Virus record (IMG/VR): IMGVR_UViG_3300044621_001801
Span: 1 to 35,453 of that record
Source of the DNA: a virus
Length of the DNA stretch: 35,453 bases
Reading direction: 5' to 3' (one strand)
The notes under the pieces were generated by a model. The model saw nothing but the letters and a program-made list of their open reading frames with translations, was not told the origin of the DNA and did no database searches. How positions within the stretch are numbered: position 1 is the stretch's first letter; every line of letters starts with the position of its first letter. The translations under genes were made by a program, and so were the position numbers. Shown in pieces: positions 21,424 to 28,589 of this stretch.

Positions 21424-23775
21424 ATGCTCGATTTCCGAGGCCTGGCCGACCGCCTGCTGGCCGATGCCGAAACGCACGTAACCCGCTGGCTGCCCGAGGG
21501 CAAGCGACGCGGCAACGAATACAAAATCGGCTCACTGGCCGGCGAGCCTGGCGAGTCCATGTCCATCAACCTGCGCACCGGCCGGTGGGCGGATTTCGCC
21601 AGCGGCGAGCGGGGCGGCGACCTGATTGACCTCTATGCCGCCATCCACCACATCGAACTCGCCGAGGCTTACCGCGAACTGGACGGGGATCGCAGCGTAG
21701 CCGTCAGCGCACCGCCCCGCCGCGAGGCGCCGAAACGCTCGGTGATCACGCCTGTGCCGGCAGAGTCTGCGGACTGCGACTGCGTCCACCCGGACTACGG
21801 GCCGCCTGTGCGGACGTGGTGCTATCAGGACGGCAATGGCGACGTTCTCGGCTACGTGGCCCGCTACGAGCCCAAGGGCGCCCGCAAGCAAATCATCCCG
21901 TGGACCTTCACCGCTGACGGCTGGGGCCGCGGATCGTGGCCCGCACCGCGTCCGCTGTACCGCCTGCACGACCTGGAGGCCCGCCCCGACGACCCGGTGC
22001 TCATCGTCGAGGGCGAGAAAGCCGCGGACGCCGCAGCTGCGTGGGCGGATCCGTACGCTACCGTCACCTGGCCCGGTGGCTCACAGGCCCTGCATCTCGC
22101 AGACTGGCGCCCGGTGTTCGGCCGGCAGATCCTGCTGTGGCCCGACGCCGACGACGCGGGCCGCATCGCGATGCTGCGTCTGGCCGAGATACTGCGCCCG
22201 CACTGCACCATCATCAAAATCATCAACCCGACGGGTCAGCCTGACGGCTGGGACGCGGCCGACGCGGACTTTCGCACCTGGACCGAGGCGCGAGCCTGGC
22301 TGCTGCCCCGGGTGTCGCTGCTGGACGTCCCGCCGCCTCCACCGCCTGCGCCACCGCCGGCAACGAAGCCGCGGCCAGCACAACAGCCGACAGGCGAGAA
22401 AACCGCAGAGCAGGCCGTCAATGACCGCGATGCGTCCTCACTGCAGCCGTCGGACTGGTTTTCCCGGTATGCCTACGTGATTGCGGACGACTCTTTCTTT
22501 GATCTCGTGGAGCGAAGCGAGATCGGCCGCAACGCTTTTAATGCACTTTACCGGCACGTTAGATGCAATTCGATACATTCTCAGTCATCGGGGGCGGCCC
22601 GCAGGATTGAGGCGTCAGTCAGCTTTGACGAGAACCGCCACGCGATGAACGCCAAGATTATCAGCGGCGTGACCTACGCTCCCGGCCGCACTGTGCTGGT
22701 CGAGCACGTCGGGCAAGCTTACGGGAACAAGTGGCGTGACGGCCGGCCTGTTATCGATGACGCGGGCGACCCCGGTCCGTGGCTGGCGCACGTCGAAAAA
22801 CTCGTTCCCGAGCCCGAGGAACGGAATCACATGTTGGACGCGTTCGCGTATAAGGTTCAGAACCCCGGCGTGAAAATAAACCACGCGCTGCTTATCGGCG
22901 GGGTTCCTGGTGCCGGCAAAGACAGCATGATCGCGCCCTTGCTTTACGCTATCGGCGGCCAGACAAAACAGAATTGCGTTTCCGTTGACCCGGCGGAACT
23001 GTCGCAGCCGTGGGGGTATTACCTTGAGAACGAGGTCATTATCTTTAACGAGCTACGTCAGTCGGAGGCTACCGATAGGCGAGCGCTGGAGAACAAACTT
23101 AAACCGATACTCGCGGCGCCTCCTGAGCTACTGACCGTTCAGCGCAAGAACGCCCACCATATACAGGTGGTGAATCAGGCGCTTGTGCTGGCCATGACTA
23201 ACTATCGCGACGCTATCGCTATTCCGTCAGACGACCGCCGGTGGTTCGTGATCTGGACCCACGCGCAGCGCATGGAAGAAAGCGAATCGCGTTCGCTGTG
23301 GGCCTGGTTCAATGCTGGCGGCCTGGAGGCCGGCGCGCGCTACCTGCGCGAGCGGGACGTCTCAAGGTTCCAGCCTGGCGCTACGCCGCCGTGGACGCCG
23401 GCAAAGCAGATCATGGTGTCCAGCACGCGCTCGCACACTGAATCGTGGATCATCGACCGCATCGAAAAACGCGTCGAAGAATTCCGCTGGGGCGTCATCA
23501 GTGGCCCGTGGGCCCTCATGGTGGACCGCCTGCAGACCCATGCCCCGCCGTCAGTGCGCTTGACTCAGCAGGCCCTGCAGCACGCGCTCGCTGAGGCCGG
23601 CTGGCTGGACTGGGGCATGTGCAAGTCGCGGCTGAATCCGAGCTCGCGGCACGTCTTCGCTGCGCCGGACTGGCGCGGATCCAAGAGCGAAGCCCGGGAT
23701 CTGTGCGAAACGCACTTCGGCGCAAGCCGCAGCGCCAGCGTCCACGAGTTCCGCAAGGCTGCCGGCGGGGAATAA
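21424..23775 (+). CDS. Primase-helicase (TOPRIM plus superfamily-3-like helicase)
   Basis: 783 aa. The start at ATG 21424 has GAGGAG upstream; the frame is open earlier but lacks a site. Residues ~1-95 are a primase-associated region (GGDLIDLYAAIHHIELAEAY). A TOPRIM core follows, with IVEGEKAADA near 193 and LLWPDADDAG near 239. A Pro-rich linker at ~300-330 leads to the helicase, with Walker A GVPGAGKDS at 493-501, Walker B-like VIIFNELRQSE near 538, and the sensor-like LAMTNYRDAIAIPSDDRRW. It probably primes and unwinds at the phage origin. It is the last gene of its operon. Confidence 0.88.
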   Translation: MLDFRGLADRLLADAETHVTRWLPEGKRRGNEYKIGSLAGEPGESMSINLRTGRWADFASGERGGDLIDLYAAIHHIELAEAYRELDGDRSVAVSAPPRREAPKRSVITPVPAESADCDCVHPDYGPPVRTWCYQDGNGDVLGYVARYEPKGARKQIIPWTFTADGWGRGSWPAPRPLYRLHDLEARPDDPVLIVEGEKAADAAAAWADPYATVTWPGGSQALHLADWRPVFGRQILLWPDADDAGRIAMLRLAEILRPHCTIIKIINPTGQPDGWDAADADFRTWTEARAWLLPRVSLLDVPPPPPPAPPPATKPRPAQQPTGEKTAEQAVNDRDASSLQPSDWFSRYAYVIADDSFFDLVERSEIGRNAFNALYRHVRCNSIHSQSSGAARRIEASVSFDENRHAMNAKIISGVTYAPGRTVLVEHVGQAYGNKWRDGRPVIDDAGDPGPWLAHVEKLVPEPEERNHMLDAFAYKVQNPGVKINHALLIGGVPGAGKDSMIAPLLYAIGGQTKQNCVSVDPAELSQPWGYYLENEVIIFNELRQSEATDRRALENKLKPILAAPPELLTVQRKNAHHIQVVNQALVLAMTNYRDAIAIPSDDRRWFVIWTHAQRMEESESRSLWAWFNAGGLEAGARYLRERDVSRFQPGATPPWTPAKQIMVSSTRSHTESWIIDRIEKRVEEFRWGVISGPWALMVDRLQTHAPPSVRLTQQALQHALAEAGWLDWGMCKSRLNPSSRHVFAAPDWRGSKSEARDLCETHFGASRSASVHEFRKAAGGE

Positions 23776-23808
23776 AAAAAGCCCCCGGAGATTGCTCAAT
23801 CCGGGGGC
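23774..23808 (-). terminator. Rho-independent terminator of the right-hand minus operon
   Basis: Read on the minus strand, a GC-rich hairpin (arms GCCCCCG and CGGGGGC plus an inner GATT/AATC helix, bases 23781-23808) is followed directly by seven U (bases 23774-23780). It ends transcription from the small minus-strand genes. On the plus strand there is no U run, so it is at most a weak terminator for the primase operon. Confidence 0.85.
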
Positions 23809-23866
23809 GCAAGCCGGCACAGGAACCGGCACAGGAGGAGACGCGTTCCGATGCAACGCGGCTCAA

Positions 23867-23929
23867 TTATAGGTCCAGCGCGAGCGCGACGGCAAGCGCC
23901 ACCGCGATAGCCAGCAGGGCGGCGATCAT
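23867..23929 (-). CDS. 20-aa hydrophobic micro-protein
   Basis: The peptide MIAALLAIAVALAVALALDL is a single membrane helix. Its ATG overlaps the stop of the upstream 49-codon gene (ATGA), and it is the last frame before the terminator. It could be a small membrane effector or simply a leftover coupled frame. The lack of any helix-breaking or charged residue before the final Asp makes a membrane peptide likely if it is translated. Confidence 0.45.
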   Translation of the reverse strand: MIAALLAIAVALAVALALDL

Positions 23930-24075
23930 TGGCGGCGTTCCACATGCTGCGCCAGCAGCCAGCGCGGCCCGAGGCGGCGTAGAGCCTGCACCCACGCCAG
24001 CAGGTTACGCCGGTCTAGGCGGGTGTTTCCGGTGTTCCACAGGCGACGTCCGAGGCGGAGTAACTTGGTTTTCAT
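23926..24075 (-). CDS. 49-aa basic protein
   Basis: Found by reading the gap. The ATG overlaps the DUF3310 stop (ATGA). Arg/Leu/Trp-rich (MKTKLLRLGRRLWNTGNTRL, LLAWVQALRRLGPRWLLAQH), it would form amphipathic basic helices. The function is unknown. No separate ribosome site is needed if it is coupled to the upstream gene. Confidence 0.5.
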   Translation of the reverse strand: MKTKLLRLGRRLWNTGNTRLDRRNLLAWVQALRRLGPRWLLAQHVERRQ

Positions 24076-24293
24076 GCGCCGCCTTTAGTCGCCGACTCGC
24101 GGCGCCTGATTTCGCGGGCGATGTACCACGCCGCTTTCTTGAGATCCTCAATGGCGTCGTTCTTGAGGTCCGCACGCCAGATGTACTTAACGGCATTACC
24201 GAGGCAGAAGCTCATGTGCTCGGTGATCTCTATCGCCTCCACACCGCTCGGGTGTGCGTTGTAGTGCGGCGGGTGATTGACGGGGTCTGACAT
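24072..24293 (-). CDS. DUF3310 protein
   Basis: 73 aa. ATG 24293 has GAGGAG upstream. DPVNHPPHYNAHPSGVEAIE, then LGNAVKYIWRADLKND and AIEDLKKAAWYIAREI, are the unmistakable DUF3310 motifs of phage proteins, a small helical fold linked to nucleotide kinases in other phages. The role here is not known. Confidence 0.92.
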   Translation of the reverse strand: MSDPVNHPPHYNAHPSGVEAIEITEHMSFCLGNAVKYIWRADLKNDAIEDLKKAAWYIAREIRRRESATKGGA

Positions 24294-24302
24294 CGGTTCT
24301 CC

Positions 24303-24458
24303 TCAAAACAGCGCCGGCTCAGCATCGGCCGGCGGGGGGTTATAACGGCCCACAGGGCGCGCGCAAGGCGGCTGACTGGGGTAGTCCAGCAGCCGCGCGG
24401 GAAATGGCCACAGCGGCCCGCGTAGGGGCTCTGCGGGGGTGTCGGGGGCGTGGGTCAT
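24303..24458 (-). CDS. 51-aa Pro-rich phage protein
   Basis: Found by reading the gap between two listed genes. ATG 24458 overlaps the upstream stop. The sequence is rich in Pro, Arg and Trp (EPLRGPLWPFPARLLDYPSQ, PPCARPVGRYNPPPADAEP); I recall small phage proteins with a similar PLWPF...LDYPS...RYNPPP pattern, of unknown role. It ends ten bases before the DUF3310 start and its tail carries that gene's ribosome site. Confidence 0.6.
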   Translation of the reverse strand: MTHAPDTPAEPLRGPLWPFPARLLDYPSQPPCARPVGRYNPPPADAEPALF

Positions 24459-24772
24459 GACGGCACCTTGCGAGCGGCGTCAATCCGAGCCATCAGGTCG
24501 GCGTCCGTGCTGTCATCCGGGGCAATCATCTTCCAGTATTCGACGGTGGGCGTGTCGTGCTGACCGATGCGCACAAGCCAGACGTACAGGTCAGCCGTCA
24601 TGGGTTCGTCAACCGCAAACCGCTCGTAATCGTCGCTTGCAGTCGTACGCCAATTCCGCGGGTACATCACTTCCAGCATGTCCCACCAGCGTTCGGCGTC
24701 CACGCGCGTCGGCGCGCTGCCGCGATTCGCGCGCAAGGCTTCCCAGTACGCGGGATCGTAGGTTGTCGTCAT
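24455..24772 (-). CDS. Early protein, 105 aa
   Basis: ATG 24772 has AGGAGAAGACG upstream, which rules out the longer upstream frame. The protein is compact and charged (TTYDPAYWEALRANRG, RWWDMLEVMYPRNWR, DLYVWLVRIGQHDTP, ADLMARIDAARKV), with Trp/Tyr-rich segments. No family is recognised. A structured palindromic stretch lies directly upstream (24790-24840). Confidence 0.65.
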   Translation of the reverse strand: MTTTYDPAYWEALRANRGSAPTRVDAERWWDMLEVMYPRNWRTTASDDYERFAVDEPMTADLYVWLVRIGQHDTPTVEYWKMIAPDDSTDADLMARIDAARKVPS

Positions 24773-24789
24773 CGTCTTCTCCTGTGTCT

Positions 24790-24840
24790 GCGCCACCGTG
24801 GCGCATCCCAGAACCCCGCGCGCGGGGATCGGCGGATGCG
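24790..24840. repeat. Nested palindromes in the leader of the 105-aa gene
   Basis: A 14-base perfect palindrome CCCCGCGCGCGGGG (24814-24827) sits within outer arms CGCATCC (24802-24808) and GGATGCG (24834-24840). Next to it, GCGCCAC-C-GTGGCGC (24790-24804) forms a second hairpin. On the minus-strand RNA both lie between a micro-gene stop and the next ribosome site. Confidence 0.7.
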
Positions 24841-24930
24841 TCAGAGCCCGAGCGCCACCAAGGCGCCCAGGGCGAGGCCGAATGCGACGGCAAACGCCAC
24901 GCAGGCGGGGGTCAGGGGGGTGTCGTGCAT
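24841..24930 (-). CDS. 29-aa single-helix membrane micro-protein
   Basis: Found by reading the gap. ATG 24930 follows AGGAGCACGAAG, a good ribosome site of its own. The peptide starts MHDTPLTPACVAFAVAFGLA and ends LGALVALGL, one hydrophobic helix after a short polar start. Independent initiation makes this the most credible of the tiny membrane proteins here. Its target is unknown. Confidence 0.6.
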   Translation of the reverse strand: MHDTPLTPACVAFAVAFGLALGALVALGL

Positions 24931-25019
24931 CTTCGTGCTCCTGTTTGCCGGCACGCTGCCGGCAGGGTGTGTAATCTAGGCCAGACTTCAGGCGTCGGCG
25001 TCGGGGGAAACCCGGTGCA

Positions 25020-25202
25020 TCAGGCCCACGCAGGCCGACGGTGCGGCTCCAGCGTGCCCGCCAGGTACGCATCTACATCGGCGCGGATTTCGGCCAACGT
25101 GCCCCAACGGGCACGTTGGCCGCCGGTCTGGGCGTTTCCCGTCGGGAACGTGACACACCAGTCAGAGCCGGCACGCCGCAGGGTGAAACCTCGATATTCC
25201 AT
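25020..25202 (-). CDS. Promoter-proximal small gene of the right-hand minus operon
   Basis: 60 aa, ATG 25202 with AGGAGAAGACGAA upstream. It reads MEYRGFTLRRAGSDWCVTFP ... WGTLAEIRADVDAYLAGTL, a short beta hairpin followed by a helix. The pattern Y-G-x8-W-V-F-P, then LxEIRxxVDxYLA, resembles small phage proteins of unknown function. A perfect 13-base inverted repeat lies inside the gene. Confidence 0.7.
   Translation of the reverse strand: MEYRGFTLRRAGSDWCVTFPTGNAQTGGQRARWGTLAEIRADVDAYLAGTLEPHRRPAWA
25092..25121. repeat. Perfect 13-base inverted repeat with 4-base loop inside a gene
   Basis: Arms GGCCAACGTGCCC (25092-25104) and GGGCACGTTGGCC (25109-25121) are exact complements around CAAC. 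Both DNA strands would give a stable hairpin in RNA. It lies in the coding part of the 60-aa gene, near the front of the operon. Confidence 0.9.
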
Positions 25203-25352
25203 TTCGTCTTCTCCTACAAAGTTACGCCAGCTTTCTTACGCCGGCCGGGGCCTGTCATCGGGGCTTCCCCCGTCGCTGGCCAGGCTGTCGGCACTCTGTC
25301 GGCGCCGGTCCGCCCGGGGTCTGCAGCACGCCCTTCGCGCTGCCAGAACCGC

Positions 25353-25380
25353 AGTCTAGCACAGTCTGAGAGCACTGCAA
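25353..25380 (-). promoter_or_regulatory. Candidate leftward promoter
   Basis: On the minus strand TTGCAG (25375-25380) and TAGACT (25353-25358) are 16 bases apart, each matching four of six consensus positions, and TGC before the -10 gives an extended -10. It would read the small-gene operon starting at 25202 with a leader of about 145 bases. Confidence 0.4.
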
Positions 25381-25589
25381 GCACTTTTTCGCAGAGATAA
25401 CGCGGGCCACGTTCGCGCGCGCTGAGATATTTACGGGAGCGGGGGCCATAACGCCTTTCGGCGCGCCCATCGGCGCTTTCTGCCCGCAGCCTAGCGCAGA
25501 CTGCATTTTGTGGCAAAAACGTTCGGGAGCTCTCCCCGACCGGTCGGACCGTTCAGAGACCGTGGCAGCGTGTTTTTCCCTATGGGTGG

Positions 25590-25681
25590 TAGTGGTGGTA
25601 GTGCTTGCTATTTGGGGGTAAGAGGACGGTAATTAGGGTGCCTATGTCCGTGGCATTGCCACCACTATACACAACTACCAC
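25590..25681. repeat. Inverted GGTGGTAG-type boxes
   Basis: TAGTGGTGG (25590-25598) is the exact complement of CCACCACTA (25659-25667), and GTGGTAG (25595-25601) is the exact complement of CTACCAC (25675-25681). The left arm itself is a short tandem GGTGGTAGT repeat. The arms are ~60 bases apart, so protein binding or looping is likelier than a simple hairpin. Confidence 0.65.
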
Positions 25682-25924
25682 GGAAGCGCGCTTTCGCAAC
25701 GATTTTCGGACTGCCACGAGTGACACAAGCAGTCTGCGAGGGGTCGAAAGCTGCCGCATCGACGTGTGGGCAGGCGTAACGCGACGCGATTAACGCGCGC
25801 TCGCGCTTCGCCAGTCTGCGCTGCACCGAGCGCCAAGACTGCGGTAGATGGTGGCCAGGACGAGCCGGACCTGATGCAGGCATGGCGCCGCGGGCGCCCC
25901 GCTTGGCGGGCAGCGTGAAACTTT

Positions 25925-25934
25925 GTTACGTAAC
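25925..25934. repeat. Palindrome GTTACGTAAC
   Basis: A perfect 10-base palindrome in an AT-leaning pocket (CTTTGTTACGTAACTGCAG) of an otherwise GC-rich region, eight bases before the 15-base direct repeats. It is a candidate protein-binding site. Confidence 0.7.
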
Positions 25935-25942
25935 TGCAGCGG

Positions 25943-25978
25943 CACGCCGGGACCTGCAACCGTCACGCCGGGACCTGC
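25943..25978. repeat. Two exact 15-base direct repeats, 21 bases apart
   Basis: CACGCCGGGACCTGC occurs at 25943-25957 and 25964-25978. A 21-base period places both copies on the same face of the helix, as expected for cooperative binding. They lie about 200 bases before the small terminase gene. Confidence 0.9.
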
Positions 25979-26165
25979 GGCAGCGGCTCGCCCGGGCCAG
26001 GAGCTGGGCGCCCGGGCCGTCAGTGTGCTGATGATCAGTGTGCGGAGGGGTGGGAGTGGGGTGCGGCGGAGACCCCCCGGCCAGGGCCCGCGTTAGGCGC
26101 CAAAGTGTATGGAGCCCCCGCCCAAAATTTTTTTCTCACGCCCCACACCATTCCCGCAACACATG

Positions 26166-26171
26166 TAATAT
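26166..26171 (+). promoter_or_regulatory. Possible -10 box of the late operon, leaderless layout
   Basis: TAATAT at 26166-26171, preceded by TG, lies seven bases before the ATG of the terminase small-subunit gene, which has no ribosome site. A GCAACAC box (26157-26163), like those of the early control region, overlaps it closely. No good -35 box is visible, so the call is weak. Confidence 0.3.
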
Positions 26172-26178
26172 CTCGCCC

Positions 26179-26784
26179 ATGTTCCGAGACCTCCCCCTAG
26201 CGCCGAGAGAGCTGAAGGCCACGCCTGACGTGTTGGAGCGCATATACCAAGCGTCGAAGCTGGGATTGCGCGGCGACAGTTTGGCGTTAAGGGCTTCGCT
26301 GCTGCCGGCAGAGTTTGCGCGGCTGAAGCTCATGGACCCGATGGCGGAGATGGCGGAGTTGAAGGGCAGGGCTGATGCTGAGGGTGACCTGGCGGTCGTG
26401 CTGATGGATGCGGCGCAGGCTGGGGACGCGAAGGTGGCGTTGGAGGTGTTGAAGCACCGGCACGACTGGGTGGCGAAGCAGAGTGTGCAGGTGGACGTGA
26501 ATTCGCAGATCAGTGTGGTGGCGGCGTTGGAGGCTGCGAATGGGCGGTTGCAGCGTGGGCTGGCGGTGGAAGTGGAGGATGCGATACCCGTGGAAAGAAT
26601 AGGCGCCGCCGTTCCGGTGGTGTTAGCTGCCGGTGAACGGACTGCGGCAGTAACGGCGGCGCCGCCCCCGTTGGAGCGACGCGCTGGTAAGATAGCCGCG
26701 CCGGCTCAGGAAGGCGGTATTGCGCCCGATGGGTTTGCGCCGAAGGCGCTGCCGGCAGAAATGGCCGTCGAACGGGGAGTGTGA
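26179..26784 (+). CDS. Terminase small subunit
   Basis: 201 aa. The first ATG with protein-like sequence is 26179 (MFRDLPLAPRELKATPDVLE); an upstream in-frame start at 26038 would add low-complexity residues. Residues ~15-60 form a helix-turn-helix region (RIYQASKLGLRGDSLALRAS ... LLPAEFARLK), and ~65-105 the helical oligomerisation part (ADAEGDLAVVLMDAAQAGDA). The C-terminal half is Ala/Pro/Val-rich. It recognises the packaging start site and stimulates the large subunit encoded next, whose GTG begins immediately after the stop. Confidence 0.8.
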   Translation: MFRDLPLAPRELKATPDVLERIYQASKLGLRGDSLALRASLLPAEFARLKLMDPMAEMAELKGRADAEGDLAVVLMDAAQAGDAKVALEVLKHRHDWVAKQSVQVDVNSQISVVAALEAANGRLQRGLAVEVEDAIPVERIGAAVPVVLAAGERTAAVTAAPPPLERRAGKIAAPAQEGGIAPDGFAPKALPAEMAVERGV

Positions 26785-28311
26785 GTGCAGAAGCCGATAT
26801 ACACCGCAGGCGAAGAGCAGGCGCTGATGACGCGCCTGTGGGAGCCGCGTATTCGGGACGACCCCGAGGCGTTTGTGTTGCTGGCGTTTCCGTGGGGGCA
26901 GCCGAACACGCCGTTGGCGGCGTTTGACGGGCCGAGGCGGTGGCAGCGGCGGGTGTTGCGGATGATGAGGGATCACATCGCGGCGAACCGCGGGCAGTTG
27001 GAGATGGACACCCTGCGGGCGGCGGTGTCCAGCGGGCGCGGGATCGGAAAGTCGGCGCTGGTGAGTTGGCTGATTTTGTGGATGCTCACGACGCGGATTG
27101 GCAGCACGGTGATGGTCAGCGCGAACAGCGAGGCGCAGCTGCGCGGCGTGACGTGGGGTGAGCTGACGAAGTGGTCGGCGATGCTGATTAATTCGCACTG
27201 GTGGGAAATCAGCGCGACAAAGCTCATGCCGGCGCAGTGGCTGACGCAGATTGTTGAGCGAGACCTGAAGAAAGGAACCCGTTACTGGGCGGCCGAGGGC
27301 CGGCTGTGGAGTGAGGAGAACCCGGATGCGTATGCCGGCACTCACAACATGGACGGGATGATGCTGATATTCGACGAGGCGTCGGGTATCCCGGATCCGA
27401 TCTGGGCGGTGGGCGCGGGGTTTTTCACGGAGAATATCCTCGACAGGTATTGGCTGGCGTTTTCGAACCCGCGCCGCAACGAAGGGTATTTCTTCGAGTG
27501 TTTCCACGCCAAGCGGGACTTCTGGAAGAACATCCAGATTGATGCCCGCAGCGTTGAGGGCACGGACCAGCGCGTTTACCAGCAGATCATTGACGAGTAC
27601 GGCGAGGACTCGCGCGAGGCGCGGGTTGAGGTGTACGGGGAGTTTCCTGCTGCCGGCGAAGACCAGTTTATTACGCCGCGACTGGTGGACGACGCGGTCA
27701 AGCGGCCGGCGTACAAGGATCCCACGGCGCCGATTGTGCTGGGCGTGGACCCCGCGCGCAGTGGCGCGGATTCGACCGTGATTGTAGCCCGTCAGGGGCG
27801 TGATCTGGTGGCGATTCGGCGGTATCGGGGCGATGACACGATGACCGTGGTGGGCCACGTCATTGAGGCCATTGAGGAATTTCAGCCTGCGCTGACGGTG
27901 ATTGACGAGGGCGGGCTGGGGTATGGGATTTTGGACCGCCTGACGGAGCAGCGGTACAAGGTGCGCGGCGTGAATTTTGGCTGGAAGGCCAAGGCCAGCG
28001 TGATGTGGGGCAACAAGCGCGCCGAACTGTGGGGCGCGCTGCGCGACTGGCTGAAATCGGCTCATGTGCCGGCAGACAGGCAGTTGAAGGCCGACCTGAC
28101 GGGGCCGAAAACGAAGCCCAACAGCAGCGGCACGGTGTATTTGGAGTCGAAGAAAGACATGAAGGCTCGTGGCCTGGCGTCTCCGGACGCTGCCGACGCG
28201 CTGGCATGCACATTTGCGTTCCCTTTGGCCCACAGGGAGTACAATGCCAAGGAGCAGCGCCGCTCAATCAGTGATCGCGGCGTGGTTTCGGCGGGTTGGA
28301 TGGCTCACTGA
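26785..28311 (+). CDS. Terminase large subunit (packaging ATPase and nuclease)
   Basis: 508 aa from GTG 26785, directly after the small-subunit stop with GGGGAG upstream. ATPase: Walker A SGRGIGKS (83-90), Walker B MLIFDE (193-198, E198 catalytic). Nuclease, RNase H fold: GVDPARSGAD with D322, VIDEGG with D374, and the C-terminal SPDAADAL with D468/D471. All catalytic acids are present. It pumps DNA into the prohead through the portal and cuts the concatemer. Length and motif order fit headful-packaging podoviruses. Confidence 0.95.
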   Translation: MQKPIYTAGEEQALMTRLWEPRIRDDPEAFVLLAFPWGQPNTPLAAFDGPRRWQRRVLRMMRDHIAANRGQLEMDTLRAAVSSGRGIGKSALVSWLILWMLTTRIGSTVMVSANSEAQLRGVTWGELTKWSAMLINSHWWEISATKLMPAQWLTQIVERDLKKGTRYWAAEGRLWSEENPDAYAGTHNMDGMMLIFDEASGIPDPIWAVGAGFFTENILDRYWLAFSNPRRNEGYFFECFHAKRDFWKNIQIDARSVEGTDQRVYQQIIDEYGEDSREARVEVYGEFPAAGEDQFITPRLVDDAVKRPAYKDPTAPIVLGVDPARSGADSTVIVARQGRDLVAIRRYRGDDTMTVVGHVIEAIEEFQPALTVIDEGGLGYGILDRLTEQRYKVRGVNFGWKAKASVMWGNKRAELWGALRDWLKSAHVPADRQLKADLTGPKTKPNSSGTVYLESKKDMKARGLASPDAADALACTFAFPLAHREYNAKEQRRSISDRGVVSAGWMAH

Positions 28312-28329
28312 GAGCCTCCGGGGGCGGTG

Positions 28330-28587
28330 ATGGCAAAGAAATCCGTGTCTCTAAGCGTCGGCCGGGGCGAGAAATTGCCCACGTCGCAAGGCGCGGGCCT
28401 AACGGCTAAGGGGCGCGAGCGCTATAACCGCGAAACGGGGTCGAATCTGAAAGCGCCTGCGCCGAGTCCGAAGACTGAGGCGGATAAGGGCCGAAAAGCG
28501 TCGTTTTGCGCCCGAATGGGCGGCGTGGCCGCGAAGGCCAAGGACGGCGAGCGGGCCAAGGCCGCCATGAAACGCTGGAAGTGCTGA
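28330..28587 (+). CDS. DUF6321-like small basic protein
   Basis: 85 aa. ATG 28330 is chosen over the overlapping GTG 28327, and GGGGGCGG precedes both. The pattern KLPTSQGAGLTAKGRERYNR ... ETGSNLKAP ... KASFCARMGGVAAKA ... AMKRWKC is that of DUF6321-type phage proteins, small and Lys-rich with a conserved FCARM. They are found next to terminase or portal genes in many environmental phages. The function is unknown; a DNA-binding or virion-internal role would suit the charge. Confidence 0.8.
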   Translation: MAKKSVSLSVGRGEKLPTSQGAGLTAKGRERYNRETGSNLKAPAPSPKTEADKGRKASFCARMGGVAAKAKDGERAKAAMKRWKC

Positions 28588-28589
28588 TC

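Larger units (their letters stand above)
25203..26178. other. Gene-poor region of about 1 kb between operons
   Basis: No open frame here has a good start, ribosome site and protein-like composition; those present are Arg/Ala/Pro or Gly-rich shadows. The region holds a candidate leftward promoter (25353-25380), inverted GGTGGTAG/CTACCAC boxes (25590-25681), the palindrome GTTACGTAAC (25925-25934), and two 15-base direct repeats (25943-25978). It divides the minus-strand operon from the terminase genes. This position is usual for regulatory sequences, a packaging (pac) site or an origin, none of which is proven. Confidence 0.7.

Noticed and set aside
25255-25506. Minus-strand 83-codon frame upstream of the small-gene operon
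   Set aside because: Its start lacks a ribosome site, it overlaps a plausible promoter, and its composition (Gly/Pro/Arg with scattered Cys) is not protein-like. Kept as a remote possibility only.
25605-25793. Plus-strand 62-codon frame in the gene-poor region
   Set aside because: No ribosome site, Thr/Arg-rich shadow-like composition and no neighbour in the same direction; more likely non-coding sequence with repeats.
26623-28233. A 536-codon frame opposite the large terminase
   Set aside because: Same reason: an antisense shadow of a well-supported gene with Arg/His/Pro-rich composition and no start signal.
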